From Chionis minor (lineage: Eukaryota > Chordata > Aves > Charadriiformes > Chionididae), in NCBI GenBank assembly GCA_013398295.1, contig VZSF01001520.1, positions 626,566 through 690,565 of the forward strand: DNA of 64,000 nt, read 5' to 3'. The stretch's first letter is position 1, and each line of letters starts with the position of its first letter. This document shows positions 39,202-52,207 of the stretch, piece by piece. The notes beneath the pieces were generated by a model. The model was given only the letters and a program-made list of their open reading frames with translations, was not told the DNA's origin and did not search any database. The translations under genes were made by a program, and so were the position numbers.

Positions 39202-39207
39202 TATAAA
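39202..39207 (+). promoter_or_regulatory. TATA box in CpG island
   Basis: TATAAA followed by AGCGCCCGG, in otherwise CpG-rich sequence. A start site would fall near 39230. This may mark a second start in the same island. The reverse complement is not a TATA box, so the direction would be +. Confidence 0.4.
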
Positions 39208-41054
39208 GCGCCCGGCTGCGGGGAAGCGCCCGACGGACGAGCGGTCTGAAAAGTTCCCGTTGCAGCGACCGAGATGCGCCACCTCGTTCCTCTCCTCTGC
39301 GCTGCCCGGAGTGGGAACTGGGCTCCCGTGCGGCTTTAATCCGCTTGGATTTGGGGATGGGGGTGTGTGTGTGTGTTACGATTCTGTTGTTTAAACCTTC
39401 AGGCAAGGCTGAAGGGGGGGCTGCTAATCAGTGAGCAAGCTAATCAGCATCTCGTCTTCTGGAATCGGAAAGGACACGCAGAGTCGCGTAGATGCTCGTC
39501 CTTGCAAAGGCGGAACTCGGTCCACGCAGGGAAATTACTTTTCGAAGTGCCCTTTAACTCATTTTGGAGCTTTTCTTTCAAGGTTTGTGAAAAAGCGATA
39601 CAGGTATTTTGGGGACTTGGCGGGGGGACACCAAACTAAACAACCAAAAACCCACAACAAAACGTTGCAAAGATCTTTGGAGTAATGCTGGGAATCTTGT
39701 GGTTTTGTATTTAAAGTGAATCTATACGGGATTTATCATTCAGTGAAGGGTTATTTTATATTGTTGCTTGCTGTATATGTTTACACATGTTCATTGTTAG
39801 CACCATTTGTAAGAAACGTGTTATAATTACGATGTAAGGGTCTTTTCCCCTTTTAATTTTAGAGGGAGTTGTTCCTATGCTTTTCCCTCAGCATAAGGGT
39901 TCAGAGACAAAATAGGTTTCTAATAAGAAGTGTGTTTTAAGTTTAAGGGAGAGAAGAGTTCAAATACTGTTAGGTGAAGAGCAGCACTTGTTGTATGTTA
40001 TGACTTGTTTAATAAATAGTACTTCCTGAAAGTTGTGGCTTCAGAAAGTACATAAACTATTTTGATGCTTTCTTGATGATCCTTGAAAGAAGGCGGAACT
40101 TAAATCCAGTTTTATAGTTGTTATTTTATACTTTCTTATACTTACAAAGCGATTCTGAATGTCATCTTTAAACTCTAGCAATGTGATACAAACAACGCTG
40201 GAAATACTATTAGATTTTACTGGGACAACAACTTTACAGTTCTTGCAGGATGGCAACGTATTAAAGATACTGCAGTTTTATGATTTTTCAGGCTGCTTTA
40301 TGGGGTTTTTTGGTCTCATTTTTCATGTAGCTCCTGGTAATCTTGAACACTAAATCACTTGCTATAGTGTGAAAAACTGTATTTCAGCTTTGGTTATAAA
40401 AATCAGTTCAGTGCTCAAAGTGGAATGCAAGTACATAAGAATTGTTGCGTTTTGAAGCTGGTGATAAGTCTGTATGTAATTGAAACAAATTCTTCTAGGG
40501 TTTTTGTTTTAAGTAATATATGGTTCTGTTTTTGGTTTTGGCAAAGTTCTTAAGTCCCTGCTGCGGTTTAGAGCATATGTGAAGAGAACATAAATGTGAA
40601 ACTACAGCTGATTAATTTTTGGGTATTAAGTTTGACCTCTGCACTCCCTGTGGACAAAATTATTAAAATAGGAAGAGTTTCTGAAAGTCTGACTTTCTTT
40701 GTGTAGTGCTTCTCACAGATTATCAGTTAAGCTCCACATGCAGGTTATTGAATCTGATGATATTTCAGATGATACTTGTCTTTTCCATTAAACAGACCTT
40801 ACTCTTTCGAGCTTGAAAGAGTAGTAACTTTTCTTCTGAAGGGCTCCCCTTTTATTCTAAAACAATGAATGGAGCTGTGCATACAAAGAACAAATCAATC
40901 TGTTTTCTTGGATAATCATTTTCGTTCAAGTAGAATTGCCTTCAGGGCATGGTAGAGCTGGTGTTGGTACAAATAGACCCAGTATTTCTTTTTTCAATAT
41001 TTCTTTTTCCTGTGCCATTGTAGGTAATGCGTAAAGAGTGAAAATGTCCACAGT

Positions 41055-41246
41055 CACATGTGAAATTTGTGTGCTCATGCATTAAACAAGTGTTTGTCCA
41101 GGTATGAAATAATTGTCCGCTTATGCATAAACTGACTTTGCTGTCATACGTGAACCAGTTGTGTGCTTACGCCTGAATTTTTAGCTCATGCGTGGACTCC
41201 ATATGCCTTCAGGCATGAAATAATTGCTTGTGTGTAAACTAGTTGT
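41055..41246. repeat. Decayed minisatellite, unit about 42-47 bases
   Basis: Successive blocks begin at about 41056, 41103, 41147, 41189 and 41213, with variants of ATGAAATAATTGTGTGCTTA followed by TGCATAAACT-like sequence. Two blocks share ATGAAATAATTG exactly (41104 and 41214). Units differ in length and are strongly diverged, so this is an old tandem array. Confidence 0.65.
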
Positions 41247-42559
41247 TGAAGACCTCCTGCTTTCGGAGTGTGGTGTCGTCGGTGTTAGTAAGGTGGACCT
41301 GGATAATACCTTCTTTCTACTCTATTGTGTAGATAACTTGTGAAGAGTGAAAGCGTCTGCTTTTGTGTGTGTGTGTGTGCTTTCCTACATGACTGTCCGG
41401 AGCTAGAAGCAAAAGGAAATCGAATCTTGGAGGAGACTTGCTCAGGGTTTTCTCTCTGGCCTCAGCTGCCGGGACGGGCACCCTCACGCACTGCCTCCGT
41501 CACCCCCACCCCCGCCAAGAATGCCATTTTCTTCTCATTTTTCTCTTCCCCTGGTAGAGCTCCAGTGTGCGGGGGTCTCCTTAGAAACCCTGTGGTGGGA
41601 CACGGCCCGGCGTGCCACATGGCCCTGTTACGGGTAGAACAGTCTTGGCTCAGGGAATTTCTCCTTAATTGAATTTATTGCTAGTTAGTACAACTTCTGG
41701 TCACTGATTTAGGCACTGGGGAGGGGGAACCCCATAAGCAATTAGGGAAATGCCTTTCCCCTCCCTTCCCCAGGCTCGGTTTAAGCGAACACCTTTACTT
41801 CTCCTTCCTAGTCTCGACTCCAGCGTTTCCATCCCGAGCTGTGCTCCATCCATCCCCATTCCGCCGGGGAAGGGGATGGTGCTGCAAGAGGTTGGTTTAG
41901 GGGCATTAGGGTTCCTGTGTGCGGCTCCTGGGCCTTCTCCATGCTTTCCTGTCACCTGCGGGCAGCAGGGGGTCTGGGTCATCTTAATTGTGCTAATTGT
42001 GCCCTCCTGTGTGAGCGCAGTGAAGGCTGCCAGCGCGGGCTGCAGGCCTTGGCCCGAGAGGGGGCTTTTTGAGAAAGTTCTGGGTTTAGAAGGGTTTTTT
42101 TGGTTTTGTTTTTTTTTTTTTGTGTGTGTGTGGAAAACCCTCTCTTGGAGAGGGGCAATAGCTGCTGCCGTTTCCGAAGGGCTGGTTAATAATTTTTCCT
42201 CAGGTAACCTCGTGTTACCCAAAGGTCCAGGGCCCTCCCCTCAACCTGCCCAGGCGCTGGGGGCAGCTGCAGCTCATTAGTCTCTGCTAATGAGGGGCCA
42301 GAAGGTTCTTTGCAGGCAGTGCGGGTGTCTGGGGGGCTGTGGTGGGGCTGGGAGGCTCCCCCGGTGCTGGGGACACCCCCTGCCAGCCCTCGGTTTCCAC
42401 AAGGCGGGTACCTCTGTGGAAACCAGGCCTGAACCTGACACTGAACCTGAACTTCTGGAGCGAAGCTGCCCGCCACCCCAGCGGTTCCCTGACAGGGAAC
42501 AGACTGGGGTAAGCGGTGGCAATTCCCAACTTCCATCGCGGCCTCTTCCGTGGCTTGGC

Positions 42560-42643
42560 AGCCTCCCTCCAGGCTGTGTGAGGGGAGCTCTCTGCCTTCC
42601 CCCTTGTGGGCGCCATCTTGGTGAACTCCTGCCAAAGACACAG
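42560..42643 (+). other. Candidate alternative untranslated first exon with YY1-type site
   Basis: A GC-rich stretch holds GCGCCATCTTGG at 42610-42621, a good match to the YY1 element common just downstream of start sites. A consensus splice donor CACAG|GTAAGG follows at 42643/42644. The left end is not defined. Lying 4 kb after the CpG island, it could be an extra 5' exon of PIK3CD, or of an unrelated non-coding transcript. Confidence 0.35.
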
Positions 42644-44050
42644 GTAAGGCTGCTTTTATGTGCTCTTCGGTAAGGATATATAAGGGTAAGAATAACGGGG
42701 GCAGGATCGCTCCTGCCACCATTATTCCCCTTGAAAATAAGAGATTATAAAGAATGGATAAAGTGACTTTTTTAGGCTCAAGAGACCAGTCCGGGTGTTT
42801 TTCTGGGAGGCTGTGTGCCCGTGGCTTGTGAGGCGCTCGGCGGTTTTGGCTTTGCGCGGTGCAGAGGGAGGTGTTTGTTACCGATTTCTGCTTAATGTGT
42901 GTTGTGGTGGCAGCTACAGGCTTCAGTCCTGGGCCAGGCCCCAGCTGAGGTGAGCAGAACAAAAAGATGGTTTATTTTTACAGCTGTTTACAGGAACTAA
43001 GCAAACGCCTCACTGCAGGCATTGTCCAGCTCATGTAATCCTGCATGTAACAAGACACGGGTGTGTCATACTCAAAAGTGGACTTTATTGCTGTTTTTTG
43101 TGGCCTTTTTTGGTGGTTGTTATTTCCTGGTTTAATTTTCAGGTGACTTTAGTGTCTGAGGTGTTCATTCTCACACAAGAGATGAGGGAGGCGCATAGTG
43201 GAAATTATTAGACGCATCTGGTCCAATGGTTTCAAAACTCACTGGTGAATTTGGGTCCTGGACATGTGATACTGTCAAGATTTTTGAATATCAAGCATTT
43301 AAAAATGTTTCAGTTTGGGCTTCTAAGTTGCACTTAAATCTGGGAGCAGCTAATTTATTATTAATCCCCTATCTTTGCTGATTTATTAGTCGGAAGTTCT
43401 GTTGTATGTCTGAAATCCTTCAAAGACTGGCTTACCCTTCATCTTTGTGTGTGCTTCTCTGAGAAAATAAATGATCTTCACAATTAACTTTGTCTTTTAA
43501 AGGGGTTGAGGGAGGGAGGTGTTCTCAGTGTTTGGGGGTGGGGTATTTTTCTTTTGTTTGTTTTGGGGTTTTTTGTTAAGTCTTCCGGATTTCCTGAAGC
43601 AGTACTAATTTTTAACTTTTCCTGGATGTATTTGATTACAACTGTAGTTTACCAACAGACTTCTGTGTAATAGTCTTCACAGCTACAGCATTCAGGCCCC
43701 TGGCATTTCTATCAAAAAAATGTTTACTGTCTAGAAAAGGAAATTGTGGTCAATACATGAGCCTCTGTTTATTTAACAACTGCAGTAGAAGCACCAGAAA
43801 TGACATTTCAAGCTTAATATAATTAGAAAGACATAGCAAGATCTCTGGTTATACGTTAGTTTTCTGAAGAACAGGAAATAAATATGGATGGGGCTAAATC
43901 TTGAAAGATAATACTGCGTATTGGAAACTGGACTTCGGAGTCCTAAGATAAATTTTCTTTCCTGATCTTTGTGCACCACTTCTTGTTGAAAAGGCAGATT
44001 TCTTAGCATTTAGTGGCAAATGTGTGAAGGGATAGCGGCGGTGCAGGGGT

Positions 44051-44104
44051 AGAGCTACTCGAAGCTTTGTTGTATCTGTGAGGCTCTGGTTGCAGAGTAG
44101 CTCT
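44051..44104. repeat. Inverted repeat, 10-base arms
   Basis: AGAGCTACTC (44051-44060) and GAGTAGCTCT (44095-44104) are exact reverse complements with a 34-base loop. The right arm also lies in a small palindrome (GCAGAG-TAG-CTCTGC). Confidence 0.6.
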
Positions 44105-44592
44105 GCTGCAGGAGTATGAGGGAGGCAAAAATGAACTCCGTGGTGTGGATAAAAAGTTGTATGTGATGCACGAAATGGCGAATGTGTTGTAGGCGGTGGA
44201 GGCTGTGAAAGAGAATACAGTCTTTCAGGCAAAGCATAAGAAAGTTGTCTCAAGTTTCCAGTTAAATCCTATTTTAAGAAGAAAGTTGTAAACGAATGGG
44301 CACAGAAGTTCTGTGCCTTGAGAAATACTTAATAACGTGGTCAAATTATGCAAGGTAATTATAGATGCAGGAAATTTATGCCCGTTCAGCTCCATTTTCA
44401 TCTCTCTTGCAAAATAAACAGGTATATCAAGCTTTTGAAGACATGTAGAATAGTAAAGAGCTTTGTCTTTTCTCTCCAGTGGGTTCATGCGTTGTGATGG
44501 CCTTTCATTACTTTTGGCAGCCTGCTTAAATTGGTAAGAGTGATTTATTTGCCAGCGCTGTATTGGTTCCACGGCTTTTCCATTTGTGATTG

Positions 44593-44606
44593 CCACTAGG
44601 TGGTGC
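44593..44606 (+). promoter_or_regulatory. CTCF-like motif
   Basis: CCACTAGGTGGTGC matches the core CTCF consensus CCASYAGRKGGCRS at 13 of 14 positions. It is the closest match I noticed in the window by eye. Occupancy is not shown. Confidence 0.4.
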
Positions 44607-45198
44607 GTTTGTGCCAGCATACCAACGTTAGGGATTGCTATTAATGAAGCTGAAACGGGTCTTTAGTGAAAGACCTCAGCATCTCCGCCCTGTCTGGAAA
44701 ATGAAACAATAAATACACATTGGAGCAATGTCAAAAGGGAGATTCTAAAAGTCTGAAAATGGGGATGGGCATGTGAGTTCAAGAGCCATTTTCACCTGCA
44801 GTGCTTTCTCCTGCTTGCCCCCTCCCAACAGCATCCCCCATCATGCTGGGCTCGATTAATTTTTCTTAAGGTGATGAAGCCCACGGGAAGGTCCCATCAG
44901 ATGTAGGTGGAATTTATTGTATTCCTTGTAAGAATAGTAGGGATGCACATGGATGAACTGTCTGTGGTCCAAGTACTTAGATTGCAGACCACATGCTAAG
45001 GGACCTTGTTCTTCCTTCTCTCATGCTCCTTATCGCACCTGCTTTGTCCTTTTTTTGAGCAGGTTTGGATAATAAGCCGCAGTCCCAATAGCAAATTGTT
45101 AGGTCTCTTAACATGGGTATGTTGACATGAATGCCACAGAAGAGTTAATCATCTCTTCTAGCTGTCTGCCTTCTCCAGAGGCTCCTTCCATTGTCAGC

Positions 45199-45279
45199 AG
45201 AGATGGCCCCTTCCAAAGAATGATTCAGAGCATTTAGATGAAGGCCATGCTCTGAATCACTGCTTGCAGGAGCATCTCT
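45199..45279. repeat. 81-base hairpin with 13-base perfect inner stem
   Basis: TGATTCAGAGCAT (45221-45233) pairs exactly with ATGCTCTGAATCA (45247-45259) around a 13-base loop. An outer pair AGAGATG (45199-45205) and CATCTCT (45273-45279) extends it across an asymmetric internal loop. Size and shape resemble a small RNA precursor, but the internal loop is large. It could equally be a mobile-element remnant or chance. Confidence 0.55.
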
Positions 45280-45854
45280 CTTCATCAGTTATTTTAAAAA
45301 CACAAAACAAAAACCCAAAGAGCCTAGGAAGCCTATCTGACCAGCTCTGCCAACAAAGGGAGGCGCTGGGAATCCCCCTCAGTCTCATTCAGGCACTCTC
45401 ACGCACCCCCTACTCCCTGCCTTACTTCTGTGGCTGGAACAGAAAACTGCAGCGTTGGCTGCATTTAAACCAGGGGGATTGTTTGTGGTTTGCATGGCTT
45501 TTTTAGCAGTTCAGAAGTACTGGGGCCTCTCCTGTGTTTTGCATCCCTCTGGCAGCAGAGGGTCTCACTGGTAAGCCTCTTTCTCTTGGGTCTGTGACTG
45601 CATTTAGAAAACTTGACCTCTGCTTATTTTTCTTCAAGTTACAGCCTTTTGTCAACATTCTTACAGGTTTTATAAATAAACCGCAGCACAGCATATCCCT
45701 TTGCAAGCAATACAGAGGCTTTGAAAATGACTGAGGAAATACTGCATTCCCCTTTCCCACCAGTAGATATCAGCCTGTTTAATTTTTTTTCCATTGTGTT
45801 ACCTCACATCTGTCTTTGCTCTTTCTTCTTTTGGTTTTAGCAATTAAAAAACTG

Positions 45855-45878
45855 GTTATTAACAATGTTATTAACAAT
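45855..45878. repeat. 12-base tandem duplication
   Basis: GTTATTAACAAT occurs twice in direct succession. Confidence 0.8.
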
Positions 45879-48800
45879 AGAAAAGAAGGATAATTTGCCT
45901 GTGCACAGTGGTGAATTAGTACAGCTGTAAAAGACTTATGATTGACAAAATCCAAGCTGAGTACAGTGTAGGGAGACGCCGTGCTGATATCTTAACTTGT
46001 TAATGCCTGTAACTGATCCTGAGCTATCAGTCGCGATGGGATGTGCTGGGTCACTTCGTGGCTTCATATTGTGAGCTGTTACCTATTGTGGCTCAGGTTG
46101 TGCCAGCATTCACTTTAAATTTTGGGCCCTGGTCTCTAGAAGCACTAGCCAAGCTGCGTCTTTTGTTTGGTTTTTCCCTTGCTTTCAACATCACCAGGAT
46201 TCCTGTGACATTGCTTCTTTTCCTTTTGTTTTATCCAGTTAGTTGGCTGACGTAAAAATAGATGTGGTTACATGTAGAGATTAGGTTGGAAATACTTCAT
46301 GTGAAATGGAAGCCAGAGCGTTTGCTTGGCCTTTCTGTCACCTACTAGTGTTTTTTGCCCCAAACTGTTATTTCCTCATCTCCACCCTTTTAATCTCTCG
46401 GCCTTATGTAGAAGACTGAGAAGACAAGGGTGTGAGCAATGAAAACTCCCGCAGAATAGAAACCTTTCCGTCAGAAGTTGCCAACAGAGGGTGAGTTGGG
46501 AGAGCTGTGAATGCTGAGAGCTGTATACAAGCTGATCCGCTGTCCCTTTTCAATAGCCAGGTGTAATTCAGAATCCTTATTCCTTAAACAGGTTATATAC
46601 AGGCATGAAAATGGCACTAAGAGCTGTTTGTATGCAGCAGGTCATACATAAAGCTCAAATAGTCTGTAGAATGGTCCTCAGTATATATTTGAAGCTGCAA
46701 ATCTGAATTCTTGGGGCTAAGGGGGTTATGTGCTTTTTGTTGAAGTTTAGAGTGCAAAATGGATGCAGAACTGCCTGTGGAGTAGTGTCTGGTTTGACCT
46801 GTTCCTTTTACTCCGTGGCCCTGGGACTTTCAGAGCAGGAATTAGTCTTGTGTTACCTCCCAAAGCAAGTCTGGCTTTAGGAATTTCCTTAAGCACAAGG
46901 GACCAAGAATACCCTATCCAAGCTCCAAAGAGAAGCAGTGCTTTAAAAAGCAAGCGGAGTGGCCTACTGCAGGGGCTGCAAAAGGGACAAACGGGCAACA
47001 ATTCAGTCTTGCGTTTCCTTTCAAAAATCCCTCTTTGGCCTACAAGAATTGCAGCAAAATTTGTTGAACTTCTTGAACCTAGTGTGCCAGTAATGGTAGC
47101 TCTTTACCCTCAGTCCTGCCTTTTCTGCCCCGCAGGAGTGGGCAGCGTGTGCTAGCTACCTGTGTTGATAGTGAAGCGTAGCAGGCACTCCAGGAACCTC
47201 TGACACCTGTGGCTTTAATCCGGCTGTCTTAATATCAGCTGCACTCCCACCTCTCCCCACTGAAGACCAAGCAGAATTTAGTGAGACACGTTTCCCTTCA
47301 TGCTGCTGGATTTCCCCTCCCTCAGTGGCTCTCTGGCCACGCAGCTCCGTAACCAGTTTCCCGTCAAAAGCAAGTACAGCGTTTCTCACCCAGAACGTGG
47401 CCTGTGGTAAGGGGGTGGGAAGGGAAGAGGGGGTGGGGTGCATGTTGGGGGAGCTGTTGCCGCTGCAGTTTCGTGCCTCAATCTGTATTCTCTCTCTTCT
47501 CTGCATGGCTTCCTGTTTTTTCACACCACTGCTCTTTGAAACAACAAGCTGCAAGCAGCAAGGAGGACAGGGGGTGGAGGTTAGTGGGCTGGAAGAAGCC
47601 TCTGGCGACACTTGCTAAAGGTGTGGGTGCAGGTTCTGGAAAAGGCACTACGTGCTTATGTATTCCTGCGGCTGTGATCCTGTCGTTGCTCACCGCAGAA
47701 GCGGCTCTCCGAGGAGGTGGTGCTGCGGCGTGCCTGTGCTCCGCAGAAATGCCTTGCTCAGTGCTGTGCGATTGCAGCAGAACTGTCCATTAATGTGCCT
47801 CTTTGGCAGTTGTCTTCCTCAGCTGCTTTTGAATTGGACAAAAGTAGAATTTGCCCTATACTTGGACTTATGATTACCAGTCAGGTGTAGCCAGTGTCAG
47901 AATAACGCTGAAAGATGAACCACTGCTGCTGATTCCTGCAGAATTTGGGATTTTATGCTGTAAAAAAACCTCCCTGCAGTCCAGGTTTGCTTAGCGTGTG
48001 AAAGGAGCAAGGCTCTAGTTTGAAGTGCCACGGTTATGAGTTGCCCTACCTTTGCATGACCTTGGGCAGCTGGCAGCGTGTACAAAGCCTGGGTGATACT
48101 GAACTGCTCAGAGCAGCAATTCCCGAAGTGTGAGCCAGACAGCAGTTGCTAACTGTTTGCAAAGAACTGAAAATTCTGGAGAGCTGCGACTTCTATTTTT
48201 CAGATGCCTGACAGCATTCATAGAAAACAAAAAAGTTGCATTAGGAACGGGGACTCTGTTGTCAGTGTAATTCCTGTATTTAGTGCTATGTTTTTGCCCC
48301 TCGGGGCGGGGGGTGGGGAGGAAGAATTGTTCTGGTTGAAGGGGAACTTCAGGGACTTGAAGGGGGAATTGTTCTGTTTGATCATCAGTAAAAGGCAAAA
48401 TGTGAAGAAAGCTTTTTCTAGGATGTCATTGGAATGAGGGAGCTGCACCATGAGGTGTCCTGCTTGAGTCAAACCTATAGCAGAGTCCTCTTCTGAACAG
48501 GGCTTGTTAACAATGTTATTTGAAAACGTTTTTTTCCAATCTCCCACAGGCTTAACATGAGTGAATTAGATGAATAACTGTGGTAGATGAATAACTTGTA
48601 GGGTTGAGGGAGCTGCTCTGCCATATGGGACATATGAACATACCATGTTCCACTTCAGTATCTGTTCTGTGGGCTTTGGAGAGATGCACGAGGAGTCCTG
48701 TGCTCTAGTCAGTATGATTGTTGCAGGATGGGAGACTATTTTTAATCTGAAATCACTGTGTTGCTGCCTTGTCTGCCAGTGAGTCAAAGATAAATTCTCT

Positions 48801-49992
48801 AGAAGCAAAAATTTTTGAGGAATGGAGCTAGAGGGCTACAGATAACTTTGGTCGGAGGCATGAGACAAATGGGTGTTTCTGAGATCAGAGCTTTGGTTTG
48901 CTATCATGTTGCGAAGTGACTTCAAAAGCTGCTCCTCTGGATAATAATTGCAGGGTCCAGAGAAAGGTAAATAGAGGATTAGGTTGCAAAGTCTTGTTCT
49001 GGCAATGGTTCCTCTCCCCAGGAGGCGGATGGGCAGCCAACTGAGCACAGCTGCTTGTGGAGTTCTTTGCTTGCCAGACAGTGCTGTAGGAAGGAGATGA
49101 AAAATGGGAGAGATTGCATCAATTATTGAGCCTTGTAAAAATAATTAGCAAGACAACAGCAGGCAAATGGGCAGGGAGGAGGAGAAAGACAGCTGCCAAA
49201 GCATGGAAAGATAGGACTTCACTGGAGATAGAAAAGGAGGGGCGATAGAGTAAGGCGCCCCTTTAATCAGTGGCTGGGGAGAGAGATGAAAAATTAATGT
49301 ATGAGATTTGCATGCATGTTAGAGCAGGGCAAGCAGGGAGGGGACAGCTCCTCATTTCACTTGCCCACTCTTGGCTTCCACAAATGGGTTCTGCAGATTA
49401 AATGCCATTTTTCATGGCTTTTCAGCAGATGTTACCAGTGGTACCAGATACAACCAGTGATATAAGGAGAGGCAAGAACACCTTGCGCAAATATTTGTCA
49501 AGAAGGACTGTCTGGGTTTTCCATGTATGAATTGGCACCAGGGCTGCAAAGGAACTGGCCAGAATGCTGGTTAGTCCAGGTTCCCAAATGACAGGAACGG
49601 CTTCCATTAGGGCTCCATTTTCTCCTTCATTTTCCTGTTCCCTCCAGAGCCACCGACAAGCACGTGAATGATTTCTGCACTGTAATGCTGTGGTCTCTGA
49701 TTTGTGGGTAGAGCTGTTAACTGTGATAGAAGGATGTCGTTTGTAAAGTTTACAGTGAGTCTCTACTGTGTGCTGAATGTAACTTTGTCATTGGGGATTT
49801 CGTGGTGATGCCCATTCATGTCTTCCAGATTAATTCCTAGGGTCGTTATACTCATGGACTTGTTTCCCATGACAAGTCCTCCACACACTTTGGTCTAGAA
49901 TTTAGCAGCTGCTCGAGTTGCATCTGACTGGTCTCTTACCTGGCTCTATGCAATCTCTTGCAGAGATCTTTTTCTATATTACCTTAAGCAGA

Positions 49993-50018
49993 TTTTTTTT
50001 TTTTTTGGGGGGGGGGGG
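49993..50018. repeat. T14-G12 homopolymer junction
   Basis: Fourteen T followed directly by twelve G. Likely unstable in replication and sequencing; the G-run can form a four-stranded structure. Confidence 0.9.
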
Positions 50019-52207
50019 TGTAAATATGTGTGATGCGCACAGATAGCGTAAAAGCTACAACTGTCTTGTAGCTGTTAAAGGAAACAGCCTGTCAGTTGGC
50101 ACTTCCCAGTCCTCCCACCAGAACATTGTTCTTCAGTTAAGGCAACCAGCTCAATAAAAAGGGGAGGAAAGCACTGCAGGAAGAAGCCCCGCTGCACCAG
50201 AGGACTTCTGAGCACTTGCAATCTGTAGAACTGCTGATGTGCTCCTTTCCTTCAGGGAGAGTCAACTACACATATGTAGTAGAGGGTGATTCAGTCACCC
50301 GTGATAAGATCTATCAGATATCTTAACTGAGTAAATAAACAAGTAACAGCATAAACTTAATGACTGTCTTTACTAGAGCTCAGTTGCCTCTGTAATGGAA
50401 AGTTTCAGGGAAACTTTGGGGGAATTTGCACACGTGCAATCAGAGCTGCTGACTCCTCATTCAGAGCAAAGAAAAACATTGTTTTCAGAATCAGTTATGC
50501 TGGCTTTTTTTTTTTTTTTTTTTTCTGGTGGCCACTTCCTCTATTTTTTGCAATATAAGAGAGGCAGTGTGACTGGTTTTAATTTTCTTCTGTAAGACTG
50601 ATCCCAAGTGATTAAGTGGGGAGTACTGCTGGACAACTCACACTCAGTGTCTTCTCCTGATGCTGCCAGCATGGAGGAAGACCACTTTCCCCTTGCCCCA
50701 GATGATGGGAGCACTGTTTACTGCGCTCTTTCGGTCTTTGCTAATTCACATGTGGGCATAACATGTGCCAGGACATGTGTTTACCCATGCCAGCTTGTAG
50801 CTCCAGGGTCTCCAAAGTACAGCCAAGGTAGCAGGCACAACCATCTGTCGATGAGCTGGAAACACTGGTCATCAAGAAGGTGATTAAAAAAAATTAATCA
50901 AGGCTTGATTGTGTTGGCTGATCATTTTGCTATCTGAAGTGCCTGAAGGGGAAGACTTTGCTCTGTGACTTGCGCAAGTTTGTCAGGTGTCCTCATCTTT
51001 ACCTTTTTTGCAACATAGCAGGATTTCACGTGCTATTTTTTGTCACTTGTAAATTGAGTAGACATTAGGTTCCCTTCCCTCCTTTGGTCAGATGGACCTC
51101 ACAAAAGAGGTTCAGGAAGAGGAGTAGGGAAAAATGCTGTGATGCTCTGGATTGAGCAATTCCCAGTGCGAAGTAATCTGTCACCGACAAACACGGTGCA
51201 GTGTCCGTTGTCAGAGATAAGGGAAGGCAGAGGTTCAGTAAAGATGGGAGCCATGGGGGACGAGCTCAGCCATTCTAGTAAATGAGATTGGATGTGTGTA
51301 CTTGTGCATCTCTCCTCTTGGCAAAATACGCTTCAAATCTCTGTGGGCTTTTGCTGGTCCTCATTCAGTAGTGGGGGGGAAGATCAGGTGTGGATTTTGA
51401 GGCGTTGCTTGGTTTGATTTTTGTCACTTGCTAATCTGAGGGAGCTACTCCACTCTTAAAGTTCACTCTGTGGATCTTTGTGTGACCACAGGGGAAAGGC
51501 TGTCTGGTGTTTCAGGAACAGAAAGCAGTGGTAGCCTCTGTTCCCCGACTGCTGCCCATGACCTCCCAGCACGGGACGCACAGGCAGAGTGCATGGGAGT
51601 ACGCAGCAGCAATCAATAAAGCATTGAAGGAAGAGAAGAATGGTAAATAAATAATGTGCATGCAGGAATAGTCGGGGCATGACCTGTTAGGGCTGAATGG
51701 TTTGTAAGTGGGTGCTGTGGCTCGGGTTGTAAGGATGTGATGTTAAAAGCCCATATGGCATCAGCAGCAGCTCTGTGTTCAGAGAGGGCATTTGTCTGGT
51801 TCCAGGGTGGGAGCTAGTAAAAGAGACAAGTGTGACAGGCTGGGAAATGTCGTAGAAAGAGAAATGCATCTGTAAAAGGAGAAGTCTGAGGAGGAGGAAG
51901 GATATATTTTTAGTGTCAAAGAGCTTGTGAATTTCTTTTGCTTTTGCCACCAAGGAATCACATGTGTAGTAGCTAGGTATATTTTTGTTAGGGGCTTTTG
52001 GGGGTGGGGAGGAAATGTCTCTAAAGGACCCTTTTCTTTGCAAACTTTTCTTCAGAGAGTTGAGAGTTCCCCTGAGCATCTCAAAGGGACCTGACGGATG
52101 GGCAGGTGGGTGGTGTGTGGTCACTAGAGAAGCAGACAGGAAACACTGTCATTAGGGCTTCATTGGGGTGCTGTGCCTTGTTAACCTGTTGGGCGTCTGA
52201 CTGGTGA

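Larger units (their letters stand above)
38260..39360 (+). promoter_or_regulatory. CpG island, probable PIK3CD promoter region (gapped)
   Basis: Very GC- and CpG-rich on both sides of a 266-base gap. It follows TMEM201 directly, where mammals have PIK3CD on the same strand. It contains a strong splice donor at 38528, a double E-box palindrome at 38466 and a TATA box at 39202. No coding exon of PIK3CD is visible in the window, so the link rests on conserved gene order and is inference. Confidence 0.55.

Noticed and set aside
38284..39406. Long frames spanning the second N run
   Set aside because: Same artefact; flanking residues are Ala/Gly/Pro/Arg-rich translations of CpG island.
42186..42962. 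258-codon open frame on the minus strand
   Set aside because: It starts at a TTG, lies in GC-rich sequence where long chance frames are common, has no domain or low-complexity pattern typical of a protein, and overlaps candidate regulatory sequence.
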